64,000 nucleotides of DNA from Cryptomeria japonica (taxonomy: Eukaryota; Streptophyta; Pinopsida; Cupressales; Cupressaceae), in NCBI RefSeq assembly GCF_030272615.1, contig NC_081406.1, forward strand, positions 473,866,900 through 473,930,899, in the 5' to 3' direction. This document shows, piece by piece, positions 47,304-57,738 of this stretch; positions within the stretch are counted from its first letter, which is position 1, and every line of letters starts with the position of its first letter. The position numbers and the translations under genes are program-made. The notes below the pieces were generated by a model. The model was not told the origin of the DNA, did no database searches, and saw only the letters and a list, made by a program, of their open reading frames with translations.

Positions 47304-48009
47304 AAACTGGAGAAGTTCCTTCATCATCTGACAGATACTCTCCTGCCATAGTTCTTGCAGCAACTGGAGAAGACATTATAGACGCGGTTCCTACAACTTC
47401 TATAGGGAGTGTTCTTGGTCATTAGCCTTAAATTCTTCATGAATGCTTTCATAATAATTATTTCCATGCTTTATGGAAATATCATTCTTCGATAATAATT
47501 TTTTCGTACACATCATCCCATTTCATATCTCTGTCTATCACTTCATTCATTTCACGTCATCTCATTTCACCCTTTTAATAGCTAACTGTTTCATGCAACA
47601 TTAATTAGTATGACTGCAGGTATGTTTATTATTTATTTTTTCTTAATTATGCATTTATTATTTCACTATGATTATTGCCTATTTTGATTTGCATAATCCA
47701 CGTACCCTTCCCTCTGTCCTTTTTCGCATGTGTGGACACATGTCATCTTAAGTTGGGGGGGGGGGTGTTTTATGGTCCGATTTCCAAGTTGAGTAATTGT
47801 TCATCCTTGTCAGTAATTTGTTTTAATTTGCCTAACATGATTTTTGAATAAGACATTTTGTGGCATGAGTGAGTAGTTCATCCCACCGCCGAAATTAATG
47901 AAAGGTACTGGAAGTAAGTAAAGTATTTCGGAACATGTATTTTTTAGTTTTGCAAGTTATTTCAGTCCTTCATTCTACTATGGAAATTGTTTTGAGAGCC
48001 GAGTTAGTC
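47304..48009 (+). other. Untranslated spacer of element B with an 11-G run
   Basis: No frame. TTAAGTT followed by eleven G (47755-47765) and TGTTTTATGG resembles a second, internal purine tract, often seen between pol and the extra ORF in Athila/Tat elements. Confidence 0.55.
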
Positions 48010-50246
48010 ATGGGAGGAGCTCCTATCCGCCATGAACCAGTAATTCATGACATGTTGCTGCAGGATATCTAGTGTGAGTATTACTTCTGTATGTATGGGT
48101 GGATTGACTATTTTATAAAAATAACAGATTTCAATAAAGAAATTTCCTATGAATTCATGCGTACATACAATAAAGGAGAGGCCTTTGTCAGGGGGTTAAG
48201 AGTCATTACCATAGAGAAACAGATAACTGAAGTCACTGGGTTGCTGTAGGAGGGGGAACTGTTTCTTGAGTCGAAGGATGTGAGAAGCGCTAGGGTAGAG
48301 TTTACTCACCCAACAGATGGACCCCTAAGTGTGGACAAGCAGGGAACTAGATGGATATCTCTTCCAGCAGAATGGCCCCAGGTGGCATTGTATCTGATGA
48401 AATATATTACCTATGATGGAAGGTACTCAAATTTGCATTCGGTCCATTTTAAATTACTTAGTCATTTACAACATGGCCGAAGGGTGAATGTTCCCAATTT
48501 TTTGTATCATCTTATTTCCATAAGTGCAAAGGAAACACAGAAGGGTGGAAATCATTATGTGTCATCATGGATTGATTAAATTTTTGGCAAAACATTCTCT
48601 CAGAGATGTCTCTTAGATGGCATGGGGGCATTCAAAGATATCTTGCAATTTAGGGAGGAAAATGCTCCTACAACAGAAGAAATAGCAGCCCAAGAGGAAG
48701 ATATCGGAGAACCCTCATCTCCTAGGGTTTCTGCAGCAAATGAACCTCCTATTTCCAATGAAGCCTTGCTATTGTAGAGGAAATGGTAATTGAACCAAAT
48801 ATTGAGTGGCCCTCCACTCATTTTCAAAGTGGAGCGACATATTCTAGAAGAAAAGGGAAAGAAATAGAAAAAAATGATGCAGAGGAAGAAACCATACAGA
48901 AGCCTCAAGCAGCGCATGTTTCTCCTATAGCTAAAAGGTGCAAGGTAAAAGAAAATTCTCCTGTAACAACACCTTCTACAACCACTCTAAAAATGTATTC
49001 GAGAAGGAGTCGGCGAGGTAAACAAAAAACTCAAGCAACATGGGATGTGATTGAAGTCATTTCCATGGAAACGTTGGAAGAAGGGCACGAAAGTCAAATA
49101 GAGATTCAACCATAGGAAGAAAATGGAGCCGACAGACTATCAAATTTGGCACTTGTAGCAGAACAGTTTGAAGAATCGGTTGAAGAAATCTCACGCCCTT
49201 AGGTAACAGCTCACAGATCCCCTTCATCTCTCACTAGTTTATCTATTGCACTTACATTTTATAGACAATGGGAGATAGAAAGGGCTAGGTTACAAGTAAT
49301 TATCGATAAACAACATAAAGAGATTGAAAAGAGGGATAATCAGATTTTGGAATTGCAAGCTAAAGTAGAAACAATTACCAATATGGTTCCTGAATTGATG
49401 CAATGTAGGGCTCCTCTGAGGGTTTACGCTTTATATTTAAAAGAGTAGTATTTATGTTTCAAGCTAAACCACATTGTTAGGGATCTTAGTCCTTCTCTAG
49501 ATACCCCACATGAATTTTATAATGTTTATCAAAACTCTCTTGCATAATTATGTGAATTTTATTTGCATAATTATGCTGTGACTTTTGACAATGAATGTAA
49601 TTCCTTACTATATATTGGTGACATTCAATTAAAAGCATTAATGTCATGGATACAAAATGAAATCAGTATGGGGACTCAGGCTAAAACATACAAAAATTTG
49701 GAATTTGATTGTCCATTGCCACTCAGAGCTGAAGCCAAAAATCCACAACTTCTTTATTATGACTAACATAAATTGTTAACAAGACCTAATGTTAGGAGAC
49801 AGGTTTTACCGATGAGAGAGGAAACATTCCAAGAATACGAACACTTGGTTGAAAATGAAAATACAATTGCAGTTGAATGTTTGGTTTAGCACTAGAATAA
49901 TATCCCAAAAGACCTAAAGCAGGGTGAACCCCATTCACTGCCTAATTATCATGCAGCTACACAAAGAGTTCCCAAGTACATCTACTTGGGTAGGGCAAAG
50001 AGCAATAACTGGCTACCCTTTATATTTCAGCCGCCTATCCTTATGTGGCCATTAATGTGATGCAGGGTTACAGACAAACCATATGAAGAGGCCATAGAAG
50101 AAGCCATATGGGCTAGACTGGAAAAGATGAAGGGGTATTATTGGAACTTAGCTACAGGAGGAATAGGACATGGAACCATTGGCGACTTATGATTCAGTGC
50201 CCGGATAAGAAATTTTCCTCTTGCTGGAGGATCAACAAGACACTAA
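48010..50246 (+). pseudogene. Extra 3' ORF of element B (mobile-domain-like, ~745 codons), decayed
   Basis: ATG at 48010, open at 48280-48579. One shift near 48775 moves to the frame that ends at TAA 50244-50246, 11 bases before the LTR. The N-terminus looks globular (W-I-D-Y-F-I-K-I, I-E-K-Q-I-T-E-V-T-G-L-L, V-H-F-K-L-L-S-H-L-Q-H-G-R-R-V-N-V-P-N-F) and fits the putative plant transposon domain of Athila ORF3. The middle is acidic and basic low complexity (48650-49200). A predicted coiled coil follows around 49270-49390 (E-R-A-R-L-Q-V-I-I-D-K-Q-H-K-E-I-E). No hydrophobic anchor or signal peptide, so calling it env would be unsupported. At least ten stops. Confidence 0.6.
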
Positions 50247-50257
50247 GTTGAGGGGAA
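50247..50257 (+). other. Polypurine tract of element B
   Basis: GTTGAGGGGAA directly precedes the TGATGAGATGAG terminus of the 3' LTR. Confidence 0.8.
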
Positions 50258-51539
50258 TGATGAGATGAGATATTAGCTCTTTTATTCCTATAATTGATAA
50301 GTTTTTGCCATGTTTTAATTTGTATAATGGGATAGTGTTTGATTCATATGATGTATTAAAGTTTGACTATGTGCATTCTAGATGATAACTAAACCCATTA
50401 AATCTTGTTTTGTTTTGACCAATTATTCTTGTTGCCATGCGGATTATCATAGGTGATATCATGTGCGAATGTTTAAGTGTGATGATTAATTAAAATATAT
50501 ATATGTGTGTGTGTGTGTGCACGCGCGTGCGCACTTGTATGTTATATCTTTTTAATTGTAGAATTAAATGAGATGCTGTAGAAGCGGTTATTGTGTCACG
50601 TCATAAAGGCAGCTGGATATATTCAAGGAGTGGTTAAATATTTAAAACAACAAAGAGAATAGTGTGCGTAAGAAGCAGAAAAGGAATAGCAAGGTGCACC
50701 AGACTCATTTATGTTTGTCTTCAGCAAACATCAATCTTGTAACACCGCCATGCTATATTCTTGGCTGCAGTTTAGCAGAGATCCACATTTCCTATGGATT
50801 AACTCCTTTTGTTTGCTGTCATAAATGTTTTCCGCTTCATTTCAATGGTGTGACCTAGATAGTAGGAAGTTCTTATAATTTTATTATAAATAAGAGCCTG
50901 TGCCTCTTCTTAGAGGTTAGAGACAGGGGGATTAGAAATAGAGTTGCATAGTATTTTTAGAATTAAAAGCATTTTCTTTCATTCTATGTGTTGTATCGAC
51001 CTTTGAAAAACAATGAATAAAAATGATGCTATTCTGAGTATATAGAGTTATCTTTGAAGTATGGATACACTCATCCAAGGGGGTCCACTTGGTGAGTATT
51101 CTTGTGCATTCATTAGATTCAGTTTTCCTTTTTGCTGCGGTAAATGTTCTAGCGATTGTCTGTTCCTACAGCCACTAGAACTAGATCCTGTGATTGTTCC
51201 TGCAGCCAAAGCAGATAGAGTAATTCCTGTTTGTCAGCTCTGAACTTAGTTAACAGTTCTTTAATTAGAATTTTGTGTCAATGCTAAGCTTTCCTGTAGC
51301 CAGTCAGTTGTTATGATTCTTGCTTGTTTATTTCAAATAGGTTTAGTTGCTGTAGTAATGCAGAATAGCTATCGTAGGAACTTAGTGCATATATAGTGCA
51401 GACCCATTTCAAATATTACGTCCCTGGGTTGACAAATAAATGAACTTTAGTTGTAGAGATAATAACTTCATAGATTGAATGTCCGATCTTTGGGTTGAGA
51501 CTTTAGCTCTAGTTATTTTTCCTATTGGTGAGGCAAACA
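50258..51539 (+). repeat. 3' LTR of element B
   Basis: 1,282 bp. Differs from the 5' LTR by scattered substitutions, a 26-base tract near 50407-50432 that is absent from the 5' LTR, and a longer TG/CG run at 50502-50534. TATA box at 50885-50892. Confidence 0.93.
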
Positions 51540-51567
51540 TAGTCTATGCATTGTCGCTATATGGGTA
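51540..51567 (-). mobile_element. LINE 2, 5'-most remnant
   Basis: The minus strand encodes M-H-R-L just upstream of the pieces at 40414 and aligns with I-V-H-R-F of LINE 1 (near 15580). After removing element B and one TAGTY duplication the reading is continuous for a dozen codons. Similarity to LINE 1 stops at about 51567, so LINE 2 was 5'-truncated there. Confidence 0.55.
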
Positions 51568-52510
51568 AGTGCACCAAGATGGTGAACGAAAAGGGGGTAT
51601 AAATGAACACTTTTTTTTCTTTTTTCTTTTTTTCTGAAATCAGCTAAACCTAAACTTGGAGGAGCAATTTGAGGCTCGTCCACTCAAAATTTGAAGATAT
51701 CCAAAGAACAAAGATTGTAGTACTCTAAATATAGTTTTCAAACTACCAAAGTTTTTCAAAATTGGATAAGATTAAGGGGTCCAAATATTTCACTCACACA
51801 AAAGTGTTCTTGTTTTTTTCAGCAAAACATAACTTAGTGTTTGATGTGGGTATAAAAAAAGTTATAGTTGTATTTATTAATGTGAAAAAAACCTTTGGCA
51901 GAAAGATAGTTAAGAGTGAGCACTAGAAGTTGTGTATTTTTTTGTAATTCTCTATTGAGTATTTTTTTTTTTACAATTTTTCAAAGTGGACGCATCTTGA
52001 AAAATTAGGTACCTGTTCATGCACGTCACATAACTTGCACCAAAATAATCGAAAATTTATTTTATTTTTTTAAAAAGTGTAAAGAATGAAGTTTAGAACA
52101 ATAATATATATCTTTTTCCAATTTTGGACAAGTAGTTTAAAAGTTTTTTAAAAATGGTACACATCTATCTCTGAGAACTCTAGAGACATTGGTAAAAGAA
52201 ATTCAAGATTAATATGTTATTCAAATTTTTTAAAAATTATATGGTTAGAAAGCTTAGAAGATGGGTGAAATTATGGAAGCAATTTTTTAAATACCCACTT
52301 GATAATGTGTAAACCTAATGACGATGAAGTTGAGAAACAAGATTGGAAGAAGAAAACATGTAAAAAGGAAGGAAATAAGGCTCCCAAGCCTAAGTACAAG
52401 GAAAAATGCGTATGAGGTTTTGTTCTCAATAATAACACGTATGTCATTTTGTTTCTATAATAATGCGTATGAGTTATGTTCTTTAAAATGTATATATGTT
52501 AACATAAAAA
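51568..52510. other. AT-rich DNA without a gene
   Basis: T- and A-rich sequence with dense stops. A 68-codon plus-strand frame at 52318 is basic and resembles nothing I know. Confidence 0.5.
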
Positions 52511-52776
52511 ATATTCATATATAGTTTGATATAAGTATGTACATGCATATACTCATATATGTAGACGTATATATATTCATATATCTAAAAGTACCTATAT
52601 TCATATATAAAGACATAAATATATTCATATATCTATATCTATCTATCTATGTCTCCCTCCTCTCTCTCTCTCTCTCATCACACTCTCTCACTCTATCTCC
52701 CCCTCTCCCTATTTATCTCTCCCTTGCTCTCCCTCTCTCCCCTTTTCTCTATCTCTGATCCTCTTTCTTGTCTTAA

Positions 52777-52846
<70 letters not shown>

Positions 52847-52886
52847 ATCCTCTTTCTATTCTCAACCCCCCCCTCTCTCTCTCTCT
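52511..52886. repeat. TATATTCATA-type repeats and TC microsatellite, left part
   Basis: Degenerate ATATATTCATAT repeats to about 52640, then TC-rich DNA ending in an uninterrupted (TC)n tract at about 52780-52844 and a second at 52872-52886. Frames read through it are artefacts. The TC DNA continues at 57498, after the copia element. Confidence 0.9.
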
Positions 52887-53144
52887 TGTTGATATGTGTT
52901 GACATTGAAAAAACCCTAAAATAGTCAAATTTGTATGTTGCCCTAAAAAATGCATGTTATAAGTAGTTGGAATGAAAAAGACATTGTAATGGTGTTGTAC
53001 TGATTTACTGGATAATAAGAAAATATTGGACAATTGTATTTTGTCAATGTAGCCCATCTTGGGTGAGCCACGTTAAATATGTGTGTTATTCAATTTTCTT
53101 CATCTTTTGTGTTTGCATGCTCCAAATCTGCCTAAACCCTAACA
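52887..53144 (+). repeat. 5' LTR of the copia element
   Basis: 258 bp. Compared with the 3' LTR it lacks about 25 bases near its start and about 50 near its end. Shared core: ACTGGATAATAAGAAAA. and CATCTTGGGTGA.CCAC. Confidence 0.9.
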
Positions 53145-53146
53145 AT

Positions 53147-53159
53147 TGGTACCAGAGCC
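53147..53159 (+). other. Primer binding site of the copia element
   Basis: TGGTACCAGAGCC, two bases inside the LTR. One mismatch to the initiator-Met tRNA complement. Confidence 0.88.
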
Positions 53160-53206
53160 ATGTATTTCTTTAAATTGGTAGGGACTTCTAGATTTGAGTG
53201 GGAGCA

Positions 53207-54030
53207 ATGGAAGAAACCAAATTCAAGGTCGAGAAGTTCAACAACTAGAATTATCAGTTATGAAAAATGCAGATGGAGGATTAACTATATGAAAATGATT
53301 TGTGTCATCCATTGAAAGGAAAGACAAAGAAACTGACTGCAATGTCAGATGAAGATTAGGATATTCTGGACAGAAAGGCACTGGGAACCATTTAGTTGTG
53401 CCTTGCACTGTCTGTAGCCTTCAATATATCAAAAGAAACAACGACTATAGATTTGATGTCGGCACTGGCTAAACTGTATGAGAAACCCTCAGCTTCAGAT
53501 AAGGTATTTCTTATGAAGTGTTTGTTTAATATGAAAATGAGTGAGGAAGGATTTGTAGCAGATCATTTAAATGAATTTAATACAGTTACTAGTCAATTAT
53601 CTTTTGTAAAAGTACACTTTGATGAAGAGGTTAGGGCTCTCTTAATTTTATGTTCTTTGCCAAAAAGCTGGAATAGCTTGGTTATGGCTATAAGTAACTC
53701 TGTCTCTGGTACAAACACTTTGAAATTTGGTGATGTTGTTGGTGTTATCCTAATCAAGGAAATGCAATGAAAAAGCACAGGTGAGACTTCAACATCACCA
53801 AGTATTATTTTGAATGTAGAGAATAGGGGAAGATCAAATGAAAGAGGAAAATTCTGTGGGTGTGAGAAGTCACGAGGGAAGTCAAAGAAAGGACACTCTC
53901 AATCTAGAGGAATAAAGGATTGTTGGTACTACAAAAATCTAGGACATTTAAAGAAAGATTGTTGGTCTCAAAAAAAAAAACAAGGAGATGGAAATGAAGA
54001 TGACAGTAAGGAAGTTAATGTTGCAAGTAA
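53207..54030 (+). pseudogene. Gag of the copia element
   Basis: ATG at 53207 (M-E-E-T-K-F-K-V-E-K-F). The frame is constant to 54862 apart from stops. Capsid motifs include A-L-A-K-L-Y-E, F-L-M-K-C-L-F-N-M-K-M and L-P-K-S-W-N-S-L. The single zinc knuckle at 53920-53965 reads C-W-Y-Y-K-N-L-G-H-L-K-K-D-C, where the second Cys has become Tyr, so it could no longer bind zinc normally. Confidence 0.85.
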
Positions 54031-55500
54031 TACTTTACAAGATGCCTTGATTGAATGTTTAGATAATGTTAATGACTCTTGGGTAATAGATTTAGGGGCT
54101 TCATTTCATGCCACACCACATAAAAAATATTTTCTAGATTATGTTCAAGGTGATTTTGGATAGGTATATTTGGGTGATGATGAGCCCTGCTAGATTGTTG
54201 GAAAAGGCAAGATAAAGATCAAGTTGTAGAATGCAAATGATTGGTTGTTGTAGAAGGTGAGGCATGTTCCTAATTTAAGAAGAAATTTAATTTCTATAAG
54301 ATAATTGGGCAGTGAAGGCTGCATAGTTACCTTTACAAACAATGTTTGGAAGGTCACTAAAGGTGCATTAGTAGTAGCTAAAGGTGAAAAGGTACATACA
54401 TTGTATTTGTGTACTAGTAATACTTATTCTACCTTAGCTACTATAAAAAAAGTTGCTACAGGGACAACTACAATAGATGTTGCAAGGGAAGATTCAAAAT
54501 TGTGGCACCATAGACTTGGGCGCATGAGTGAGAAAGGGATGAAACTTCTTTACTCTAAAAATTTATTGCTAAGATTGAAGCAGATTGATTTAGAATTTTG
54601 TGAAAATTATGTTTATGGTAAACATAAAAGGGTCAGATTTCTCAAGGTTGGGAAAGAGAAGAAGAGTGAGAAATTAGAGCTTGTGCATTCAGATGTATGG
54701 GAACCAGCTCAGGTATCATGTCTTGGTGGCTCTTGTTATTATGTTATTTTTATAGATGATGCAACCAAGAAAACATGGGTATATTTCCTAAAACATAAAT
54801 CAATTTTGAAACTTTTAAGAAATGGAAAGCTTTGGTTGAGACTGAGACAGAAAAAAAGTTGAAGTGTCTCAGATCTGATAATGGAGGTGAGTATTGCAGC
54901 AAAGCTTTTGAAGATTATTGTTCTTTTAATGGAATATGAAGGTAGAAAACAGTTCCAATAACCCCACAAGAAAATAGTGTGTCTGAGAGAATGAATAGGA
55001 CCATCATGGAGTGTGCAAGGAGCATGAGATTACGTGCTGGAGTGCCCCTACAATTTTGGGTAAATGTTGTACAAACTGTTGTTTATTTGATAAATAGAGG
55101 ACCTTCAAATCCTTTGGATGGTGGCATTCCAGAGGAGTCATGGACTAGTAAAAAGGTAAACTATTTTTTTCTAAAAACCTTTGGTTGTGAAGCTTTTGTC
55201 TATGTTGATAAAGAAAACAAAACCAAGCTTGATGCTAAATCTAAAAAAATGTACCTTCATTGGATATGGAATGGATGACTTTGGTTATCGGTTATGGGAT
55301 TTTGAAAATCGGAAAATAATTAGAAAGAGAGATGTTATATTCAATGATAATGTCATGTATAAAGAACATATGCATGAAAAGAAGCATGAATAGGTCAAAA
55401 AGGAATATGTGGTGCTGGATGAGATTCTTGAAAATAAAATGCCATTGGTACTTGATGCTTAGAAACAACAAAATATCCCACAAACTCCTGCAAGTGTTAG
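54031..55500 (+). pseudogene. Protease and integrase of the copia element
   Basis: Protease site W-V-I-D-L-G-A-S-F-H-A-T near 54085 (the family usually has D-S-G-A). Integrase HHCC at 54500-54615: W-H-H-R-L-G-R-M and C-E-N-Y-V-Y-G-K, where the last Cys is Tyr. Core: L-V-H-S-D-V-W (first Asp, 54683), L-R-S-D-N-G-G-E-Y (second Asp, 54873, in another frame) and E-N-S-V-S-E-R-M-N-R-T (Glu, 54970). The frame shifts near 54800. The 54979-55278 piece holds the C-terminal G-C-E-A-F-V-Y-V block. Confidence 0.85.
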
Positions 55501-55546
55501 AAATTCTACGAGGTAAAGTAGGCCTCCTGAAATATTTTCTCCTTCT

Positions 55547-57110
55547 TTGTATTTTATTTTATTAATTGATTCTAGTCAACCACAAGGATATGGAGAAGCA
55601 ATGCAGGTGGATGCCAAACAACAGTGGGAGCTAAGCATGAAAGAGGAAATGGATTCCTTGATGAAGAATCAGACTTGGGACTTAGTCTCATTACCTATAG
55701 GAAAAAGAGACTTGCCAAAAAATGGGTTTATAGGCTGAAGGAGGAGGATGGAGGACAAAATAGATATAAGACTAGACTCATGGTTAAAGGTTTTGCACAA
55801 AAAAGGGTAAAGATTTTGATGAAATATTTTCTCCAATTGTAAAAATGACTTCAATTAGAATTGATCTAAGTCTTGTGGCTACATAAGACTTGCATATTGA
55901 ACAACTAGATGTTAAAACAAATTTTCTCCATGGGGATTTGGAGGAAGAAATCTGCATGCAACAACCACAGAGATATGAGGTCAAAGGTAAGGAGGAGTTA
56001 GTGTGCAAGTTGAAGAAGAGTTTGTATGGCCTAAAGCAAGAACCCCGACAATGGTATTTAAAATTTGATAATTTCATGGCTGGACAAGGTTACCACAGAT
56101 GTCATTCTGATCATTGTGTTTATTTTAAGAGTTTGGATAATGGGAGTTATATTATCTTGTTACTTTATGTTGATGACATGCTTGTTGTGGGGTCTAACAC
56201 ACAACATATAAATGAACTTAAATAGAATTTAACAAAGTCATTTGCTATGAAGGATTTGGGTGCAGCTAAGCAAATCCTTGGTATGATGATTTCACAGGAC
56301 AGAAAAAATAGAACATCAACTTTGTCCCAAAGTGAGTATATAAAGAAGGTTTTGAAAAGATTTAACATGCAAAATGCAAAAGCAGTTGGTCCACCTTTGG
56401 CTAGTCATTTAAAATTGACTAAGGAGATGTGTCCAAAGACACAAGAAGAGGTAAATAAAATGTCGAACATCTCGTATTCATTAACTATTGGTAGTCTGAT
56501 GTATGCAATGGTATGTACATGGCCAGATATTGCACATGCGGTGGGAGTTGTGAGCAGGTACATGAGCAATCCAGGAATGGAACATTGAAATGTTGTTAAA
56601 TGGATGCTCACGTATTTGAGAGGTACTTCTAGCAAGGCATTATGTTTCAAAGGATCAAATGCTACTCTGTGAGGATATGTTGACTCCCATATGGCAAGTG
56701 ATATTGATCTAAGGAGGACTACTACAGGGTATGTTTTTACTGTAGGGGGAACTGCAATTAGTTGGATTTCTAGACTGCAAAAGGTTATTACACTTTCAAC
56801 CATTGAGGCTGAGTATGTAGCTGCTACTGAAGCTAGAAAGGAGATGATTTGGTTACAATGTTTTCTAGAAAAAATGGGCCTAATGCAGGGGGATAGACCA
56901 TTATATACTGATAGCTAGAGTTCCATTCATTTTCCAAATAATTCTGCTCTTCATTCAATTATAAAACATATTTATCTCAGGTACCACTTCATACGGTCTA
57001 TTTTGGAGGGTGGCTAGTTATGGATTGAAAAGATTCACACAAGTGAAAATCCTACAGATACGTTCATGAAGGTAGTCCCATGAGAGGACATGATTTCCTT
57101 CTCAGTTTCT
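55547..57110 (+). pseudogene. Reverse transcriptase and RNase H of the copia element
   Basis: Begins with the copia RT start W-E-L-S-M-K-E-E-M-D-S-L. After shifts near 55740-55880 it stays in one frame to the end: Q-L-D-V-K-T-N-F-L-H-G-D-L-E-E-E, K-K-S-L-Y-G-L-K-Q-E-P-R-Q-W, catalytic L-Y-V-D-D-M at about 56163-56180, M-K-D-L-G-A-A-K-Q-I-L-G-M and L-M-Y-A-M-V-C-T-W-P-D-I-A. RNase H: Y-V-D-S-H-M-A-S-D, T-T-G-Y-V-F, E-A-E-Y-V-A and L-Y-T-D-S. Stops include TGA and TAG at Trp/Gln-type positions. Confidence 0.9.
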
Positions 57111-57157
57111 CTCGGCCTTCTTGATTGAAAATACAGTTGTGTCTAGGATCAATCTCC

Positions 57158-57168
57158 AAGTGGGAGAT
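57158..57168 (+). other. Polypurine tract of the copia element
   Basis: AAGTGGGAGAT immediately before the LTR terminus TGTTGATATG, the standard copia arrangement. Confidence 0.85.
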
Positions 57169-57497
57169 TGTTGATATGTGGCGACTGATCATTGTCATTT
57201 TTTGTTGAAAAAAATCGACATTGAAAAAAACCCTAAAATAGCTGACTTTTTATGTTGCCCTAAAAATGCATGTTATAAGTGGCTAGAATAAAAAAAGGCA
57301 ATGTAATGGTGTTGTATTGATTTACTGGATAATAAGAAAAGATTGGATGACTGTGTTATGTGGATGTAGTGCATCTTGGGTGAACCACATTAATTTTTTT
57401 GTGTTATCTGTGTTATGCTTTTTTCTTCATCTTTTGTGTTTGTATCTGCATATAATTGTTAATTTGTATTTGCTCAGGATTTGCCTAAACCCTAACA
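57169..57497 (+). repeat. 3' LTR of the copia element
   Basis: 329 bp, ending CCTAACA before the duplicated TCTCT. Longer than the 5' LTR by two indels. Confidence 0.9.
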
Positions 57498-57612
57498 TCT
57501 CTCTCTCTCTCTCTCTCTCTCCCTCCCTTCCCCCTTTGTCTCCCTCCTCTCCCTTTCCCCTCGCTATCTCTCTCTCAACAATTTTGAGACCCCAATTTGG
57601 TTTTGCTCACTA

Positions 57613-57683
<71 letters not shown>

Positions 57684-57735
57684 TCTCTCCCTCTTTCTCT
57701 ATCTCTCCCCCCTGCTCTCCCTCTTTCCCTCTTTC
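57498..57735. repeat. TC microsatellite, right part
   Basis: Continuation of 52650-52886, including an uninterrupted (CT)n run of about 65 bases at 57615-57680. Apparent frames are artefacts. Confidence 0.92.
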
Positions 57736-57738
57736 TCT

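Larger units (their letters stand above)
40415..51539 (+). mobile_element. Athila-like Ty3/gypsy element with extra 3' ORF (element B)
   Basis: An 11.1 kb element: LTRs 40415-41664 and 50258-51539, both TGATGAGATGAG...GGCAAACA; a tRNA-Asp-type primer site; gag; protease; RT; RNase H; integrase; a long spacer with a G run; an extra frame; and a purine tract. The flanks TAGTT (40410) and TAGTC (51540) are a 5-bp duplication with one change. LTR size, primer tRNA, gene order and the extra 3' frame fit the plant Athila branch. The coding regions are broken by stops and frameshifts. The insertion site is inside LINE 2. Confidence 0.9.
52887..57497 (+). mobile_element. Ty1/copia retrotransposon (Tork/Tnt1-like layout), broken
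   Basis: LTRs 52887-53144 (258 bp) and 57169-57497 (329 bp), TGTTGATATG...CCCTAACA, flanked by TCTCT on both sides. Primer site TGGTACCAGAGCC, gag, protease, integrase before RT, RNase H and a purine tract. Integrase-before-RT order and the Y-V-D-D box define copia. Several stops and at least two frameshifts. The element sits inside a TC microsatellite. Confidence 0.93.

Noticed and set aside
48010-50246. Envelope gene of element B
   Set aside because: No signal peptide, transmembrane segment or cleavage site is visible; position alone is not enough.
52649-53057. Ser/Leu-rich and Arg/Glu-rich frames
   Set aside because: They read through (TC)n and its complement; composition artefacts.
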